Shown: positions 12,001-21,437 of the stretch, piece after piece
Position numbering within the stretch: the stretch's first letter is position 1
How the letters are laid out: each line of letters begins with the position of its first letter
Assembly (NCBI GenBank): GCA_963921195.1
Contig: OY992536.1
Coordinates: forward strand, 324,029,038-324,093,037
Reading direction: 5' to 3'
Length of the DNA stretch: 64,000 nt
Origin: Pegoplata infirma
Taxonomy: Eukaryota > Arthropoda > Insecta > Diptera > Anthomyiidae
Made by a program: the position numbers and the translations under genes
Notes under the pieces: generated by a model
The model's database searches: none
Seen by the model: the letters and a program-made list of their open reading frames with translations, nothing else
What the model was told of the DNA's origin: nothing

Positions 12001-12333
12001 AGTATGTTTTGTGGTATTTAACAAAAATCAATTTAAATTTTATAATTTAAAATTTTTCTCCACAGTGCTAATGCAAGTGTTCCAATTATTAAAGGTGACA
12101 TCTTTATTGGCCAGAGTGTTATTACCAAATATGGTGCTCGTCTGCAGTATACATCATTGGATTTATTGGCAAATTTTGGTGGCATATTGGGTTTATGTTT
12201 GGGAGCCTCTGTTTTAAGTTTAGCTGAAGTTTTATATGCCATCATCAAGATAATTGCAGTTTTAATTGTTACAAAAAGAATCAAATGGAATAAAATACAT
12301 CCCATGCAAATTAAGAAATATTTTAAAAAATAA
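1..12333 (+). CDS. pickpocket-family DEG/ENaC sodium channel, 3' portion (6 exons)
   Basis: Exons at 1-102, 2911-3063, 3545-3677, 4635-4688, 11866-12001 and 12066-12333 join in phase with GT/AG borders to give 281 residues. The 5' end lies before the window. What shows the family: a segment with GEGSGLLF in exon 1; THNYVSVTP then RRC at the end of exon 2; NCYVQC and ICNC in exon 3; a cysteine pair in exon 4; LTCDCIDSC in exon 5, matching the cysteine-rich extracellular domain; and LDLLANFGGILGLCLGASVLSLAEVLY in two overlapping stretches of exon 6, the pre-TM2/TM2 selectivity region with its GAS motif followed by Ser. DEG/ENaC subunits form trimeric amiloride-sensitive cation channels in the plasma membrane; insect ppk members serve chemo- or mechanosensation. 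Introns 1 (2.8 kb) and 4 (7.2 kb) are filled with nested repeats, yet no exon is broken. The exact ppk orthologue cannot be named; ppk19/30/31-like is a guess from synteny. Confidence 0.9.
146..213. repeat. perfect 25-bp inverted repeat, 18-base loop
   Basis: The arm 146-170 is the exact reverse complement of 189-213, in ppk intron 1, 43 bases after the exon 1 donor. No TSD is obvious. It may be a tiny MITE or a transcribed hairpin. Confidence 0.85.
446..571. mobile_element. MITE with TTAG target duplication, copy 1
   Basis: Imperfect terminal inverted repeats (GGCGGATTACTCAATG at the left, CATTGAGTAATCCAGCC at the right) are flanked by TTAG on both sides (442-445, 572-575). A reverse-orientation relative is at 17235-17344, also flanked by TTAG. 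Confidence 0.8.
610..1443 (+). mobile_element. DINE-1-like Helitron, family A, copy 1
   Basis: It starts TACCCTACACC...GGGTATAATG and carries a (GTCC)n-type tract. It ends with GACCGACTATAATTTTC followed by TTACTTGTTT. This organisation (subterminal inverted TACCC/GGGTA, pyrimidine-rich GTCCGTCTG block, short hairpin and CTTGTTT end) is that of the dipteran DINE-1/INE-1 non-autonomous Helitrons. No Rep/helicase coding is seen. The CAGACGGACGG tract makes short spurious reading frames rich in Thr-Asp-Gly-Gln. Confidence 0.8.
1478..2301 (+). mobile_element. DINE-1-like Helitron, family A, copy 2
   Basis: A second full-length copy, about 820 bp, in the same orientation directly behind copy 1, close in sequence throughout. 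Confidence 0.8.
2492..2910. other. ppk intron 1 remainder, nothing recognised
   Basis: AT-rich sequence up to the exon 2 acceptor. A related stretch with the same 'cccaaaact' context recurs near 26560-26620, so it is probably old repeat. Confidence 0.4.
3699..4598 (+). mobile_element. degenerate family A Helitron in ppk intron 3
   Basis: Recognisable start (TACCCTACACCGG) and end (GGTCGGTCTTGAACGACTA), but diverged and indel-rich compared with the copies at 610 and 1478, so an older insertion. Confidence 0.65.
5976..7990 (+). repeat. 16-bp minisatellite (GGTACTTTTTATAAAA)n, interrupted
   Basis: About a dozen units at 5976-6172 and roughly 43 units at 7283-7990, mostly identical, split by the 1.1-kb element at 6173-7282. 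The same unit forms a larger array at 55811-56955. Confidence 0.95.
6173..7282. mobile_element. palindromic element with TACT target duplication
   Basis: Ends GGGCCATTCCA and TGGAATTACCC are near-inverted. TACT flanks both sides (6169-6172, 7283-7286) and removal restores a perfect minisatellite unit. The two halves form an imperfect ~0.5-kb palindrome. A 4-bp TSD and 5'-GGG ends would fit Sola-type elements, but this is only a suggestion. Confidence 0.75.
8064..8570. mobile_element. 5'-CAC-ended element with 2-bp (TA) duplication
   Basis: Left end CACCCAGAAAAGTTTTAC; right end reads inward CACTTAAAATATTTTG. TA flanks both sides; removing element and one TA restores the host array text 'cattc-aatttcaag'. 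No coding. Confidence 0.65.
8173..8272. repeat. perfect 50-bp tandem duplication
   Basis: Bases 8173-8222 are repeated exactly at 8223-8272, inside the CAC-ended element; a recent slippage or unequal exchange. Confidence 0.95.
8640..9600 (+). repeat. 146-bp tandem array in the T element
   Basis: The landmark CAGGAGATATAAAAAG recurs at 8743, 8880, 9026, 9172, 9318 and 9464: spacings 137, 146, 146, 146, 146. Units also carry CCCCCTTAGAATCAACA and GGGAGGTGAAC. Confidence 0.9.
10679..11393. mobile_element. CCCAGCAAAA-type inverted-repeat element, copy 1
   Basis: Perfect 13-bp terminal inverted repeat CCCAGCAAAACTT / AAGTTTTGCTGGG. A close full-length copy lies at 53151-53884. No coding; non-autonomous. 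Confidence 0.85.
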
Positions 12334-12356
12334 ATTTTAAAACAAAAAATGTGCAC

Positions 12357-12362
12357 AATAAA
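12357..12362 (+). terminator. polyadenylation signal of the ppk gene
   Basis: AATAAA lies 24 bases after the stop codon. A very short 3' UTR is implied. Confidence 0.55.
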
Positions 12363-12506
12363 ATATGTATGTATAGTTGTTAAAATAAACACGAAATATA
12401 CTTAGTTTTGCATTTTCTAATTCAAAAAATATCTTACACTGAAAAAAAAAATGTATTAAAATTGGTTATTTTTGCAAATTTTCACTAATAAATAAAAGCA
12501 TTTTTT

Positions 12507-13210
12507 ATATCCTCCAACTACAGTATGGGGGTATACTCACTTTGTCATTCCGTGTGTAACGCATCAAAATATCGGTCTAGGACCCCATAAAGTATATATA
12601 TTTATCATCAGTGATCGATTCTAAAACATTCTAGCGATGTCCGTCCGTCCGTCTGTCCGTTTGTCAGTCTGTCCGTCTGTAGTTAACACGATGCAGTCCA
12701 AAATAAAAGAGCTAGACTCCCGACATTTGGCGCGAATATATACTATGTTCCTAGGCAGGTTAAGTTCGTAAATGAGCAAAATCGGACCAGGGGGAAAAAT
12801 GTTCCTCCTTGAAGAACTAAACCAACCTCTGAAAAATAACATATTTTTACATGATTTTTTGTGTTTTTGTTTAACAAATCCAACATTTTTATGCTACAAG
12901 AAGTTCAAAGTCCTGCATTTGGACCCACAGAAATAAAAAAATACCGTTTTCCGCCCCCTTTTATGGGAGTGAAATCAATTATTTTTTTTTTTTAAATAAT
13001 GATAAATTTGTATTTCTTTAGTGCAAAAAGCATAAGAATTATTTTTTTTAACACTTATTCGAGAGGAAATGTGCCCCCCAATTACCACTACCGACCCCCC
13101 CCCCCAAATAAAAGAAGACGCCCCTGGATTTTTTTTTTATTTTATTTATTTGCATGTTGGAGGGTATAAAAGATTCGGCACAGCCGAATTTAACACTTTT
13201 ACCTGTTTTT
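12507..13210 (+). mobile_element. family B DINE-1-like Helitron, uninterrupted
   Basis: Starts CCTCCAACTACAGTATGGG, contains the GTCCGTCCGTCTG tract and a C-run, ends with the hairpin GATTCGGCACAGCCGAATTT. It serves as the reference copy for the split copy at 4719-10266. Confidence 0.8.
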
Positions 13211-13226
13211 TTTTTTTTTAATTTTT

Positions 13227-13697
13227 ATACCCTCCAACTACAGTATGGGGGTATACTTACTTTGTCATTCCGTGTGTAACGCATGGAAATATCAGTCGGA
13301 ACCAACCTCTTAAAAATGCTATTTTTTGACGTTTTTTTTTGTATTTTTGTGAACCAAATGAGACATTTTTATGTTCGTAGAAGTTTATAGTCCTGCGTTT
13401 GGACCCAGGGGATTACAAAATTTCGCTTTTTTTGCCCCGCCTCTTTTTTAAGGGCGTGGATAAATAAATAATTTAAATAATTATAAAACGATAATACTTT
13501 AGTGCACAAAGCAGACAAAAATTAACTTGTAAACATATACCGTGAGGGCCAAGGAATCACCCCAGCTCACCGAACCCTCCCCCTTCCTTGCCCCCCCTAC
13601 CCCCCCCCCCCCCTTAAAACATTTTTTTTTAATTTTTTTACATGTTGGAGGGTATAATAGATTCGGCACAGCCGAATTTAACACTCTCACTTGTTTC
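13227..13697 (+). mobile_element. family B Helitron with internal deletion
   Basis: Same start and hairpin end as the preceding copy, in tandem with it, but lacking the GTCCGTCTG block. Confidence 0.75.
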
Positions 13698-13774
13698 ACC
13701 TGAAACTGGTTGGATTTTTTATTGTATAAAAAAAACAATAACTAATATTTAGATTTTTATTTCGACCTTTTGTT

Positions 13775-14150
13775 ATATATATTTTGTAAATAAATAGTCG
13801 AGCTCGAGGTCTTGGTTTTTATTAAAATATTTAATATTTATTTCCAATATTTCGGCTTTCTTTGAAAACCATCATCAGGGGGGAGTATTTAATGTTTATC
13901 ACAAAAAACTTAAAAAATATATACTAGTGTTCTGCTTTCTTCATATTTAATCAGACGATGAAGAAAGCAGAACACTATATTTTTAAGTTTTTTGTGATAA
14001 ACATTAAAAACTCCCCCCTCTGATGATGGTTTTCAAAGAAAACCGATGATGATGGTTTTCAAAGAAAACCGAAATATTGGAAATAAATAAATATTAAATA
14101 TTTTAATAAAAACCAAGACCTCGAGCTCGACTATTTATTTACAAAATATA
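13775..14150. repeat. large palindrome with CTGATGA...GAAA motif
   Basis: Arms of about 170 bases (from GTCGAGCTCGAGGTCTTGG to its complement) fold around a short centre near 13950. The right arm has a 26-base internal duplication. Each arm has CTGATGATGG, a 7-bp stem GGTTTTC/GAAAACC, then GAAA, resembling the conserved core of hammerhead ribozymes in Penelope-like elements; a matching stem I is not seen. Confidence 0.75.
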
Positions 14151-14188
14151 AAAAAAAAACAATTTAAAACAATTCTTTTCTTGTGTAG

Positions 14189-14556
14189 ACCCTAGTAAAA
14201 ATATTATGCTAATTTTACTAAATAGATCTAATTTGATCCGTAAAATGGTTGTATCAAATAATATCTAATTGTATTACTTTAGATCAAAAAATATAAAAAT
14301 TGATACAATTTGATCCTGAATTTGGTCAAATCTAATTAGATCAAATTGATCTTATAATATCAATTTTTATATAATTTGATGAGCAAAACCAAAATACGAA
14401 TCTAATCATATATGGAGCAATATCTAACCATATAAAGTGGATCAACCGTATCAAAGTGATAGATAAAATTTTATATAAATTTATACGGAAGCATATTAAC
14501 TCATATAAGATTGTATCAAATTATATATGATTAGACCAGAAAATTTTTACTCGGGG
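14189..14556. mobile_element. CCCKAGTAAAAAT-type inverted-repeat MITE
   Basis: Ends CCCTAGTAAAAATAT and AAATTTTTACTCGGG are inverted. The interior is made of TATAATTTGATC-like motifs also seen at 45850-46440 and 61800-62090. Confidence 0.6.
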
Positions 14557-14599
14557 AGTATTAATATATTCGGCAATGCCGAATTGAGTATATTGCCAT

Positions 14600-15150
14600 A
14601 CTTAAAAAAATCTTGCAGTCTTTACACACAAAGAAAACCTTGTCAAATTGCTAGGAAAAGTCTCGTAATCCCATTTTACCAATATTTGACAGTTTTTCTT
14701 TAGAATGAAATTTACATTTTATTTTGTAATTTTACATTTTTTTTTTGTAATTTTAGAAATTTTCAAGAAAATTTTATAAAAAAAATGTAGTAAATTCACG
14801 AGAATTCCTTGTAATTTTTATTGCGTCAAAAAACTGTAAATTTCCAGTTTTTTACCAATAATTTTGTAAAATTACAAAATTATTGGTAAAAAGCTTGTAA
14901 AATTACTAGGAATTCTTGTAAAATAGGAGGTAGCAAAAGATCTAGTAAAGTTACATAACCTCCTTGTAAATTTTATCGTATCAAAAAATTTGTAAATTTA
15001 CAATTTTATTGGTAAAAACCTTGTAAAATTACAAAATTATTGGTAAAAAGCTTTTAAAATTACTAGGAATTCTTGTCAAATAGGAGGTAGCAAAAAAAAT
15101 TAAAAACTTTTTCTTGTAATTTTAAAAAGTTTTTTTTTTAGTGTAACACT
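14600..15150. repeat. tandem/inverted ACAAAATTATTGG repeat element
   Basis: A block with ATTATTGGTAAAAAGCTT, ACTAGGAATTCTTG and AGGAGGTAGCAAAA occurs at about 14872-14940 and again at 15032-15096. At 14866 there is a 14-bp-arm palindrome ACCAATAATTTTGT. Probably a non-autonomous element; ends uncertain. Confidence 0.6.
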
Positions 15151-16000
15151 GCACATAGTTCCACCTCAAAAATATTACAGCCATTGTGTTATTGCTTGCA
15201 GTTTATTTAAAAACATTTCATCCCATATGTATGTTAATATTTATTTCATAACAGATACTGTAAAAACAACCCTACAATTTACTGTTATGTAAACGTTAAC
15301 AGTGAATATTTGTATATCAATAGTGACGCCACTTTTACTAAAGCGGTAAGTAGTGAAACTAGACTCGAGATATAAAATCAGAACGTTAAGTCAACAAAAT
15401 CTTTTAAACCAAAATTAAAGTTTAAGAAAAAAACTAAAAAGTAAATAAATGACTAAAATCCCCATTTAGGGATTTTGAAAGGTTTTCATGGTACAATGTA
15501 GTCAAGAACTTTTTCAAGGTATCTGGTATCAATTATCTTTTTCACTGAAAGTGCTTCTATGCGGAAATTTGTGATATCAACTAACGTTTGTAAATATTGA
15601 TTGTTGAAAAAAATTTTTTAGAAAAATTGATAAAAGAGTTTGTAATAGTTCTCTAAAATTATTTTTTGAATTGACAAACGTACAAAATCTTAAATTTTTT
15701 TTCAACAAAGAAATTCAACAAACACAAACTCAATTTGTTGATCTGACCAATCCTAAATTTTGTTTTCAACAAGGAATTTCAATAAACACAAACGCCATTT
15801 GTTGATATGTTATTTTCTGTGTGCGTGAACTTTTTTATCGATCGCAAAAAAACAAAAACGCAATTCTTCACAGAAAATAATACTGAGAAAAACAATTTGA
15901 GTAATCACTTGTTTAAATTTTTAAAACAATTCAAAATTTAATCAAAAATTTAAAATAAAATTTGAGTAAATAATTTAATACAAATTTAATATTTTTTATA
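15151..16000. other. intergenic, no gene recognised
   Basis: AT-rich sequence with short dispersed repeats (CAACAAA-type and TTTGAGTAAA-type). Nothing codes. Confidence 0.5.
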
Positions 16001-16003
16001 TCT

Positions 16004-16640
16004 TTTTTATACTCTTGGTGTTTTGAATTCTCATTTAGTTTATAGTTTTAACATGATAATGTTTTTAGGCTGGTGTCTAATTTTAAAAAAGTTGCAGGAC
16101 GCCACCTCAGTTTGACTATCTAAGCTAACAATTAACGAAAAAGAAAATAGGAATTACTATTTACTTTTTCTTAAAACCAAAAATAATAAATCACCTCGTG
16201 GTGAATAAACCCGTTTTTCACCAGCTGGTAAATAAAAAGTAACATAATTATTTATCAACAAAAAAAAAAAAAGTTTTTCATCAAAGTTTTTTTTCATCAA
16301 ATTTTGTGCAAATTTACAAATTTAATGTTTTTTTTTATTTCTTTTTTATTCTCTTGGTGTTTTGAATTCTCATTTAGTTTATAGTTTTAACATGATAATG
16401 TTTTTAGGCTGGTGTCTAATTTTACAAAAAACTGCAAGACGCCACCTCAGTTTGACTATCTAAGCTAACAATTAACGAAAAAGAAAATAGGAATTACTAT
16501 TTTATTTGTCTTAAAACCAAAAATAATAAATCACCTCGTGGTGAATAAACCCGTTTTTCACCAGCTGGTAAATAAAAAGTAACATAATTATTTTTCAACA
16601 AAAAAGAAAAGTTTTTCATCAAAGTTTTTTTTCATAAATT
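16004..16640. repeat. tandem duplication, period 339
   Basis: A block of about 290 bases containing CTCTTGGTGTTTTGAATTC, GACGCCACCTCAGTTTGAC and CACCTCGTGGTGAATAAAC occurs twice (first landmark at 16012, again at 16351), nearly identical. Confidence 0.9.
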
Positions 16641-17000
16641 TTTTGTTTTCATCAAATTTTTTGTTTTCATCAAATTTTTTTCCATCAATTTTTTTCCATC
16701 AATTTTTTTTTCATCAAATTTTTTTTTATCAAAGTTTTTTTTCATCAAATTTATTTTTTTTCATAAATTTTTTTTAATTAATGTTTTTTTTTTCATAAAT
16801 TTTATTTTTTTTTTGCATCAATTTTTTTTTCATCAATTTTTTTTTTTTTTCATAAATTTTTTTTTATTAATTTTTTTTTTTCATCAAATTTTTTTTCATC
16901 AATTTTTTTGTTTTTTCAAGTATTTTTTTTTCATCAAATTCCTTTTTTTATATCAAATTTTTTTTCTCAATTTTTTTTTTCAAAAAATAAAAAAATTGTT
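16610..17000. repeat. T-rich simple repeat (TTTTTTTCATCAAAT)n
   Basis: Some twenty degenerate units. It gives a phenylalanine-rich but meaningless reading frame. Confidence 0.9.
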
Positions 17001-17078
17001 TTTTACTAAAACTACTTTTTCAACAAGTCCAAACTTATCACATAAAAATGTTCCATTTGTTTATCAAATGAACATAAA

Positions 17079-17122
17079 GCAAGTGAGAGTGTAGAATTCT
17101 TCGGTGCCGAATCTTTAATCAA
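17079..17122 (-). mobile_element. 3' end fragment of a family B Helitron
   Basis: Reverse complement of the hairpin and ACACTCTCACTTG end. Confidence 0.55.
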
Positions 17123-17234
17123 AAAAAAATTACAATAACAAATTTTTTTTTTTTACAAAAATTACTAAAAAAAAAATTCATTCAAAATTTTTTGAAAATT
17201 TTTGTTTAACGTTAGAAAAATTACTATCACTTAG

Positions 17235-17344
17235 GCTTACTCAATGCTCCGTTATAAAATAACTCTCCGTTAAATTTAACTTTTTCATACAAATTTTAAC
17301 ATAAGGATCCGTTAAATCGGCAGTTAGCATTGAGTAATCCACCC
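17235..17344. mobile_element. MITE with TTAG target duplication, copy 2
   Basis: Reverse orientation relative of 446-571, ends GGCTTACTCAATGC and GCATTGAGTAATCC, flanked by TTAG (17231-17234, 17345-17348). Confidence 0.8.
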
Positions 17345-17690
17345 TTAGAAAGGCTGAACTTAAATTTTCTTATTTTTTATTCTACTAAAGAAATTTATAC
17401 AAAAATTAATTTTTTGAAATGATTTTATCGGTTTAATCTTTACAATTGTTTTAACAACAAACAAATAATTTTTATTAAATTTTTGGCATTTTTTTAGTAT
17501 TTCTCATTTCATGATACTTAGTAATAGTGAATAAATGCAATAAATAAAAATATTTCATCTACAACTAGTTAACATATACTAAGATTATATAAAGGATATT
17601 TTTTCTTTGAACAAATGGAAGTACTTTGGTTACAACTGGTGGATAAATATTTTATGGAGTCTTTTTTTTTTCATGAAAAACTTCTTAAAT

Positions 17691-18616
17691 TCAGTCTTTA
17701 GATTTAACACGACGACGGGCATTATTATTAAGACCCCTCATGTTTTTGGGTGAAAGTTTAACAGGTTTTTTCTTTAAACCTTCATTGGAAGTACTAAAAG
17801 CAATGCCAAATTGAGCCAAATAATATGTAATCATAATCCAGAGCTAGAAATTATAAAAAACATTAAATTACACAAAAAGTTATTTTAAAAAAAAAATTCA
17901 AACTTACCCGGGCATTAGGTACTCTTATTAAGAACATATCAACACCAATTAAACCATCAGAAATAACAAAGAGCACACTGCCTATGGCGCATAAGATATA
18001 AATTGCAGATTTTGTATCAGCCGCTCTAGCCAAGGAACGCCAACACATGGTCAATAATAGAATAACATAAACTGGGAGACCAACTATTAAAACACCCTCC
18101 AAATCCTTAAAAACAATGCCGACCACTAAAGGAAAATATTCAAAGAATTAAAACTTTCATAGCTCAAATATCGTAACTCATATATCGTAAATACTTACAG
18201 GTAGCTCCAGCAGCATACAATGGTAAACCGATTAACCATTTCAAGGGCTTAAAACCAAATGCGGATATGTAGAATATTTGGGCTATAGCAAATGAACCCA
18301 TGCCATGTGGAAACAGATCAATATTTAATAAAATATCTCCGCCGCAAGAGAAAATTAAACCCACTAAGATTAGTTGGGAACATTTATATCTAAAAAGAAT
18401 TGTTAGAATATTATAAGGAGAGTTAATAAACGATTTTAATAAAACTTACTCTTTGGTAAAGGCGAATCCCTTCATTACTACGAAAAACATTAAACTTACA
18501 ATAGGAGCACATTTCAGGATAGTTGTCCATAATTCACCTTGGGGATTTTGTACAAACGCAAAGTATACAATAACAAAATTCAAAAAGGGCGCCAACTTCA
18601 GACTTTGGCTCTTTAA
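17691..18616 (-). CDS. TMEM86/YhhN-family lysoplasmalogenase-like membrane protein, N-terminal exon missing
   Basis: Exons in order of transcription: 18616-18450, 18389-18199, 18125-17908, 17843-17691, with GT/AG borders and consistent phases, giving 242 residues and a TGA stop. A splice acceptor precedes 18616, so a short first exon with the start codon lies upstream; it was not found in 18617-18780, and repeats follow. The protein is almost wholly hydrophobic with about seven or eight membrane segments. Family hallmarks: GLIFSCGGDILLNID with the conserved GD, FPHGMGSFAIAQIFYISAFG, GSVLFVISDGLIG with the second conserved acidic residue, and LWIMITYYLAQFGIA near the C-terminus; a basic tail ends the protein. 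Family members hydrolyse the vinyl-ether bond of lysoplasmalogens in the ER membrane; catalytic activity here is inferred. TMEM86 is the nearest family. Confidence 0.88.
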
Positions 18617-18754
18617 CTGAAATAAAAAATTTTAGTATATGAAAATAAATAAAAGTGTTAACCAATTACGATGTTGAAATACGTTTTTATGAAGATGCAA
18701 ATGATTTGTTTGTTCTAATCAGGTTTCTAGCCACTTTCTAGTTGCGTTGGAAAC

Positions 18755-19140
18755 ACTATAAAATTGGTAGTGTCCGACAGTCCGTTTGTCTGTATATGCG
18801 ATGCAGTCCAAAATGCAGAATCTAGACTCCTAAAGTTTGAAAAAATACTTCTTATAGTCCAAGGCAAGTTAAGTTAGTAAAAGGACAAAAACGTACCAGA
18901 GGGAAAAAAGTTTTCCCTTCAAGAACTAAACCAACTTTTGTTAAACAAAAGAAACAATTTTAAATCAGAAAAAGCTCGAAGTCCTTAACTTGGACCCAGG
19001 GGATTAAAAAGGTCGTTTTGTTTGGTCCGACCGTTTTCCAGAAGTGGATTTTAAACATTTATTTAAATAATGACAAAATTATATTATATAAGTGAAAAAA
19101 GCATAATAAATGATTATATTAACATTTAGCGCAAGGAAAA
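18755..19140 (+). mobile_element. degenerate family B Helitron fragment
   Basis: Matches the family B interior (GTCCGTTTGTCTG, GATGCAGTCCAAAAT, GGACCCAGGGGATTA) without clear ends, just upstream of the TMEM86-like gene. Confidence 0.55.
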
Positions 19141-20040
19141 AGCACAGAAAAAATAAAAAAATATTTGAGTAAATTTTTAATACTATTGAGTAAAAAATTT
19201 AAATTTTTAATAAAAATTTATTAAATGTTTGAAAAAATATTTGAGTAAATTTTTAATTGTGTCAATTAAAAATTTACTCAAATTATCTATTTACTTTTTT
19301 TTTAATTTTTTTTACAAAAAAAAAAAACTTGTATTTTCAAACTTTACCAAACATATTTCTGTCTCAAAAATATATGAAATTTTTATAAAGACGAATACAA
19401 ATTTTCATATACATATGGGCACTTCCACCGAAAGGTCTACCAAGACCAAAAAACCAAAAGTACTTGAAACCAATTTGTTCTAACATATTTTCATAAGAAA
19501 CAATCAAATTTTACTAACGTGAACAAATTTTACATTTATTCATAACCCATTTCGAGATATTCGAATTAAAGTCGAGCAAGCCAATTTTTTCTCATTGGGA
19601 CATTTCTATTGCCCCTTTTGTTTTGATAAAAGTTCTTAAAGAGAAGCATTAAATGTTGACTTTTGCTTTTAAAAAATCTTTCTGGAGATACAAAGAGCTA
19701 AAAAAAAATGCATAACAAAACTATGCATTTAAAAAATAGCCGTAATTTTTTGCTATTTCGATGTCCCGTGCGACATAGAAAAACAACATTAGTTATTAGT
19801 GCGTCAACTAGACATGACGAAAATTCATCAAATATTGAGAATAAACACAGATTTTTATTACAATTAAAATAAAAAAAAAAAATTTAAAAATAATAAAATC
19901 TGTGATCTTGGTCTTTATAAAAAGTTGGTCACGTGCGACATGGTAAGTGTGGATTTAAAAATTTTTAAAAAATATTTTTTCTTGCATAAATGATTTACTT
20001 ATATAAATACATACTTTTAAATTATTTAAATATAGATGAG

Positions 20041-21023
20041 TAGGGATGAGATTTTCATGCACTAAAAAATCGAAAATATGCGCTTAAAATATGAGCTAAA
20101 AAATTCAAAATATGCACTAAAAAACCATAAAATATGCACTAAAAAACAAAATGTAGGCAATAAAAATCTTGTTTTCATACGAAAAACTTAATAAAAAGAA
20201 AAAAAATAACGTCGGCCTTAAATAGTAACAATTAAAACTTTATGTACCATAATTGTTTTAAAAATTAAACAATCTATAAAAAAGTTAACAAAAAAAAAAA
20301 TATTATTCTTATTTTCAAAATATATTTTTAAAATTTAAAATCGATTATGAAACAAATCAATTTCAATTTGTGTTTTTGCTCATTTATGCCAAAATATGCA
20401 CTTGAAAGTTGGAAATATACAAAAAAAAATGTCTTTAAAACAAGGACCCAAAATAACAATTATGGACATTTTTGATTTCCAAAAAATTGCGCATTTTTAA
20501 CAGTTATTTATAAAAATTGAAAATAATAATTATCAACAAAATAACTATTAAATAACTATTATTTTATAATAGTTATTTTGTATCCTTTGTAGGTGCAAAT
20601 GAAGTGATATCCTTTTTTGGAAGGATATTTTCTGAAACTAAATAATTCGTTAAAAAACTTACTTTTTTGCAAATAATAAAGTGACCATGGCCCGATTTAT
20701 AAAAATTACTTAGGTCCATAACTATTATTTTACAATAAAAAAAATATTAATTAGGAATTAATAGTTATCCATAAGAAATAAAATAAAAATTGACCTATAA
20801 TAGTTATGACATAAGTAATTCACCATAAAACTTATAATAGTTATGTCCTTGCTTTAAAACCAAAATATGCAAAAATATGCATTTTCACCAAAATATGCAA
20901 AAATATCCAAAAACAAATCGATTCCATTTTAACGCAAAATTCTTGATTCGGAAAGGTAATTGGTCGATATCGTTTTTAGACGATCGACAAAAAACATGCA
21001 TTTGCATGGAAATCACATCCCTA
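20041..21023. mobile_element. hAT-like MITE, TAGGGATG ends, copy 1
   Basis: Inverted ends TAGGGATGAGATTTTCATGC and GCATGGAAATCACATCCCTA; perfect 8-bp TSD TAGATGAG (20033-20040, 21024-21031). Interior of AATATGCA-type repeats. It holds the nested element at 20441-20851. Confidence 0.92.
20441..20851. mobile_element. hAT-like MITE nested in another hAT MITE
   Basis: Ends CAAGGACCC and ...GTCCTTG; perfect 8-bp TSD CTTTAAAA (20433-20440, 20852-20859). Interior rich in AATAACTATT/AATAGTTATT inverted motifs. Confidence 0.88.
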
Positions 21024-21032
21024 TAGATGAGT

Positions 21033-21195
21033 ATAAACGGCGAAAAAATAAAGAGTGATGCAAACGGTGGAGAGAAAAGTTAAAGGAAGATGAAATAAAA
21101 TTACAAGACAATAAATTAAATAACAAGGAAATAATGCGGAATGCTGGACAAAAGTGGAAATCGTTGGCTGAAGGACGTATTGAAATAAAATAAAT
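21033..21195 (+). pseudogene. broken HMG-box-like coding remnant
   Basis: The frame from about 21060 reads KRWREKLKEDEIKLQ, then KEIMRNAGQKWKSLAEGR before a stop. A spaced Arg/Lys-rich helix and WKSL recall HMG-box-like segments of some transposon proteins. An in-frame stop at about 21055 and an adjacent hAT insertion have broken it. The family assignment is weak. Confidence 0.35.
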
Positions 21196-21437
21196 GAATA
21201 AAAATATGTTTTTTAAGCTTATTTATTTATAATTTGTTAAAAAAAGAACAAATAAAACAACATAATTATAATGGAAAAAAATGTCCCGTGCGACAGTGAT
21301 TAAAGTTAAATTAAAAAAAAAGTAGAAATAATTTTGAGGTAAAATTTCACAACTTTTAAGAGACATTATTAGCCAACATTCTAAAATTAGTCGCATTGTG
21401 ATATTGCCTCAGGTTTCGCTAAAAACAGAGTTTTAAT

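Noticed and set aside
16813..17094. Phenylalanine-rich reading frame
   Set aside because: Produced by the TTTTTTTCATCAAAT simple repeat.
18755..19140. First exon of the TMEM86-like gene
   Set aside because: The stretch is Helitron-like, and no ATG followed by a donor in the right phase was found nearby.
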